Part shown: in pieces, positions 60,976 through 64,000 of the stretch
Position numbering within the stretch: the first letter of the stretch is position 1
How the letters are laid out: each line of letters opens with the position of its first letter
DNA from: Aphelocoma coerulescens
Taxonomy: Eukaryota; Chordata; Aves; Passeriformes; Corvidae
Direction of reading: 5' to 3'
Length of the DNA: 64,000 nt
Assembly: GCF_041296385.1 (NCBI RefSeq)
Contig: NC_091016.1
Location: forward strand, 10,947,997 to 11,011,996
Made by a program: the position numbers and the translations under genes
Notes under the pieces: generated by a model
What the model was told of the DNA's origin: nothing
The model's database searches: none
Seen by the model: only the letters and a program-made list of their open reading frames with translations

Positions 60976-62207
60976 TTTCCTGTGCTGCTGCTGCCTATTC
61001 CTCTTGTAGCTCTCTGTGGAAGCATTTGCGCTTCCCTTCAGTCTCCGTCTTTCCGAGAACACGATGGTAGTAGCATGCAGCGGAGGAGGGAAGAACAGAG
61101 CGCACCGGTGAGTCTGGTGCCGCTTACGTGCGGAAGGCGAAGGTGCAGCCCAGCCCTGGCTTCTACTTCTCGGGCCGTTCTCCAGGAAAGCAGCTGCTGG
61201 AGGCTGCCAAGGGAGCTGCGAGAGTGAAAGCAAGGTGGGCGTCTGTCTTAGAAGAAAGGCACAGAGCCACAGTGTCATTTGCGATTTCCGAAGGCTGGTT
61301 GGAGAGGCGTGCTTTAGGAAAGCCTTCTGCTTTGACGCCTGCTCCTGGCTGAGCTCTAGTTGCAGGGACTCTGCAAGGCTGAACAACTAGGAAAGTGCCT
61401 ATGTCCACGCTGTGGGATGAAGCACTATAGCTGCGGCTTCCTTTCTGGAGCAAGCAAGAATGCTCTCAGCCGACTCTGCTTGTGAACGAGCCCTTGCTGG
61501 TCTTGGGCAATTTGGTGCACTGCACACGCAAGCCCAGTGCTCTGCAGCTAAATTGTTTGCCTTAAGTGGTCTGGACTGAAGAGAAGGCCAGCGATGGCAG
61601 TGAACTTTGCTGCTTTTCCGCGTGCATGCTGCACCCACCAACGGTGCACCGTGCACGGTTTCTTTGCTCAGCTCGAGCTACAGCGACAGCCTTTCGGTTT
61701 CGCTGAGTCCACGCTGCCCATGCAGCTCTCACTCAGCGAAGTGCGCCAGGGGAGAAGCACTTGCTGGAGAAGTCTTTCAATGTGCAAGGCTTTGAAGGCA
61801 GCACCCCAATCGGGACATGAGGAGGGCTGATGAAGAACGTGGTTCTTTCTTGGCAACTTTCTCCTGTGCGAGATGTCTACCGAAGCTCTTTGCTCCTTGC
61901 GAGACGGCAGCGTGCGCCGGAGTACACTCGAGCCGAGGAGCGGGCAGACAGCATCGCCATCTGACGGGCGCTTTGCAGCTTGCCGCAGAAAGCGCTGCAC
62001 TGCCGAGCACAGTGTTCCGGGCGAGAAGCAGAAGACCGTCCGCCTCCGGGGGAACGAAGGTACGGCGTGCTCGAAAAGGCGAAGAACGAAGCCGCGGAGC
62101 GCCGGGCTCGCGTGCTCGTTGTACGGGCTGCAAGACGAGCGTGGCTGCCACTCTCCTGCCTGCTGAATTGACGTTATAGCCTTGGGAAGGAGGAAGTTCC
62201 ACGGCAC
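60976..62207 (+). repeat. Monomer M36 (type G) with private a-to-t at 60,978
   Basis: The change turns cacttacctg into cactttcctg. On the minus strand it destroys a consensus-like donor (CAG|GTAAGT becomes CAGGAAAGT) and removes a stop, joining two frames into a 316-codon ORF (60,436-61,386). That this is the longest ORF in the window and arises from one base change shows how easily long frames appear in this GC-rich repeat. Confidence 0.8.
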
Positions 62208-64000
62208 TTACCTGTGCTGCTGCTGCCTATTCCTCTTGTAGCTCTCTGTGGAAGCATTTGCGCGTCCCTTCAGTCTCCGTCTTTCCGAGAACACGATGGT
62301 AGTAGCATGCAGCGGAGGAGGGAAGAACAGAGCGCACCGGTGAGTCTGGTGCCGCTTACGTGCGGAAGGCGAAGGTGCAGCCCAGCCCTGGCTTCTACTT
62401 CTCGGGCCGTTCTCCAGGAAAGCAGCTGCTGGAGGCTGCCAAGGGAGCTGCGAGAGTGAAAGCAAGGTGGGCGTCTGTCTTAGAAGAAAGGCACAGAGCC
62501 ACAGTGTCATTTGCGATTTCCGAAGGCTGGTTGGAGAGGCGTGCTTTAGGAAAGCCTTCTGCTTTGACGCCTGCTCCTGGCTGAGCTCTAGTTGCAGGGA
62601 CTCTGCAAGGCTGAACAACTAGGAAAGTGCCTATGTCCACGCTGTGGGATGAAGCACTATAGCTGCGGCTTCCTTTCTGGAGCAAGCAAGAATGCTCTCA
62701 GCCGACTCTGCTTGTGAACGAGCCCTTGCTGGTCTTGGGCAATTTGGTGCACTGCACACGCAAGCCCAGTGCTCTGCAGCTAAATTGTTTGCCTTAAGTG
62801 GTCTGGACTGAAGAGAAGGCCAGCGATGGCAGTGAACTTTGCTGCTTTTCCGCGTGCATGCTGCACCCACCAACGGTGCACCGTGCACGGTTTCTTTGCT
62901 CAGCTCGAGCTACAGCGACAGCCTTTCGGTTTCGCTGAGTCCACGCTGCCCATGCAGCTCTCACTCAGCGAAGTGCGCCAGGGGAGAAGCACTTGCTGGA
63001 GAAGTCTTTCAATGTGCAAGGCTTTGAAGGCAGCACCCCAATCGGGACATGAGGAGGGCTGATGAAGAACGTGGTTCTTTCTTGGCAACTTTCTCCTGTG
63101 CGAGATGTCTACCGAAGCTCTTTGCTCCTTGCGAGACGGCAGCGTGCGCCGGAGTACACTCGAGCCGAGGAGCGGGCAGACAGCATCGCCATCTGACGGG
63201 CGCTTTGCAGCTTGCCGCAGAAAGCGCTGCACTGCCGAGCACAGTGTTCCGGGCGAGAAGCAGAAGACCGTCCGCCTCCGGGGGAACGAAGGTACGGCGT
63301 GCTCGAAAAGGCGAAGAACGAAGCCGCGGAGCGCCGGGCTCGCGTGCTCGTTGTACGGGCTGCAAGACGAGCGTGGCTGCCACTCTCCTGCCTGCTGAAT
63401 TGACGTTATAGCCTTGGGAAGGAGGAAGTTCCACGGCACTTACCTGTGCTGCTGCTGCCTATTCCTCTTGTAGCTCTCTGTGGAAGCATTTGCGCTTCCC
63501 TTCAGTCTCCGTCTTTCCGAGAACACGATGGTAGTAGCATGCAGCGGAGGAGGGAAGAACAGAGCGCACCGGTGAGTCTGGTGCCGCTTACGTGCGGAAG
63601 GCGAAGGTGCAGCCCAGCCCTGGCTTCTACTTCTCGGGCCGTTCTCCAGGAAAGCAGCTGCTGGAGGCTGCCAAGGGAGCTGCGAGAGTGAAAGCAAGGT
63701 GGGCGTCTGTCTTAGAAGAAAGGCACAGAGCCACAGTGTCATTTGCGATTTCCGAAGGCTGGTTGGAGAGGCGTGCTTTAGGAAAGCCTTCTGCTTTGAC
63801 GCCTGCTCCTGGCTGAGCTCTAGTTGCAGGGACTCTGCAAGGCTGAACAACTAGGAAAGTGCCTATGTCCACGCTGTGGGATGAAGCACTATAGCTGCGG
63901 CTTCCTTTCTGGAGCAAGCAAGAATGCTCTCAGCCGACTCTGCTTGTGAACGAGCCCTTGCTGGTCTTGGGCAATTTGGTGCACTGCACACGCAAGCCCA
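62208..64000 (+). repeat. Monomer M37 (type G) and partial M38
   Basis: M37 has a private g at 62,264 (gcgcgtccc for gcgcttccc). M38 begins at 63,440 and is cut by the window end; the part visible matches other monomers with t at the 419 position. Confidence 0.85.

Larger units (their letters stand above)
50786..64000 (+). repeat. Macrosatellite array 3 (partial monomer, M28-M37, partial M38)
   Basis: Exact 1,232-bp spacing from 51,120 to the window end, continuing beyond it. Haplotypes differ from the M16-M21 series: M28 C-like with t at 419, M29 D, M30 A, M31-M34 F, M35 F with g at 1140, M36-M37 G. The last monomer is cut at 64,000. Confidence 0.96.

Noticed and set aside
60436..61386. A 316-codon minus-strand ORF
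   Set aside because: It exists only because of the private a-to-t at 60,978 in M36, which removes one stop between two frames present in all monomers.
1..64000. CRISPR array or bacterial operon
   Set aside because: The repeat unit is over a kilobase, with no short repeat-spacer structure, no Shine-Dalgarno-led long genes, and clear eukaryotic low-complexity and LTR-like sequence.
1..64000. Ribosomal DNA, telomeric repeats or tRNA genes
   Set aside because: I looked for telomeric hexamers, conserved rRNA motifs and tRNA-like cloverleaf boxes in the monomer and the insert and found none.

Overview
The window is eukaryotic, repeat-dominated DNA with no convincing protein-coding gene. Nearly all of it belongs to one GC-rich, CpG-containing tandem repeat (macrosatellite) with a period of exactly 1,232 bp. 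About 34 full-length and several partial monomers are present, all in the same orientation, and I found no length change in any full monomer. Long non-coding arrays, intron-like splice signals, a solo-LTR-like insertion and degenerate GCAAG low-complexity blocks point to a vertebrate. A bird or other sauropsid is my guess, but I found no decisive lineage marker (no recognisable CR1 tail, rRNA, telomere or known satellite).

Layout: array 1 (1 to about 25,660), insert 1 (about 25,661-34,315 plus a graded right junction to 34,520), array 2 (34,521 to about 41,925), insert 2 (about 41,926-50,580, graded to 50,785), array 3 (50,786-64,000). The two inserts, with the six monomers on the left of each, form a 16,265-bp higher-order unit in direct tandem (about 18,256-34,520 and 34,521-50,785). 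I found only one base difference inside it. Below, monomers are numbered M1-M38 from an arbitrary landmark at base 110 (M1 = 110-1341); M22 starts at 34,855 and M28 at 51,120.

Monomers fall into haplotypes defined by shared single-base variants. In array 1 they form a nested higher-order pattern, A-A-B-C-D / A-E-B-C-D / B-C-D / A-B, showing 5-monomer (6,160 bp) and 3-monomer (3,696 bp) super-periods. M7 (type E) is a visible recombinant. Array 3 has a homogenised run of near-identical monomers.

The ~8.7-kb insert is not foreign single-copy DNA. Much of it is old, partly inverted relatives of the monomer at different stages of decay, including a longer form carrying about 210 bp that the array monomers lack. 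Between these lie GCAAG/CCTTG low-complexity DNA that switches strand, a ~324-bp solo-LTR-like element, an AT-rich LTR-like tract, a small inverted-repeat family, and a 52-nt block with the look of an exon.

The most suggestive functional signal is a + strand exon-like block in every monomer: a polypyrimidine tract and AG acceptor, about 98 nt, then a GTGAGT donor. It is retained in an old diverged copy inside each insert although the surrounding sequence has changed. This hints at a spliced, repeated-exon non-coding transcript; it is inference and needs RNA evidence.
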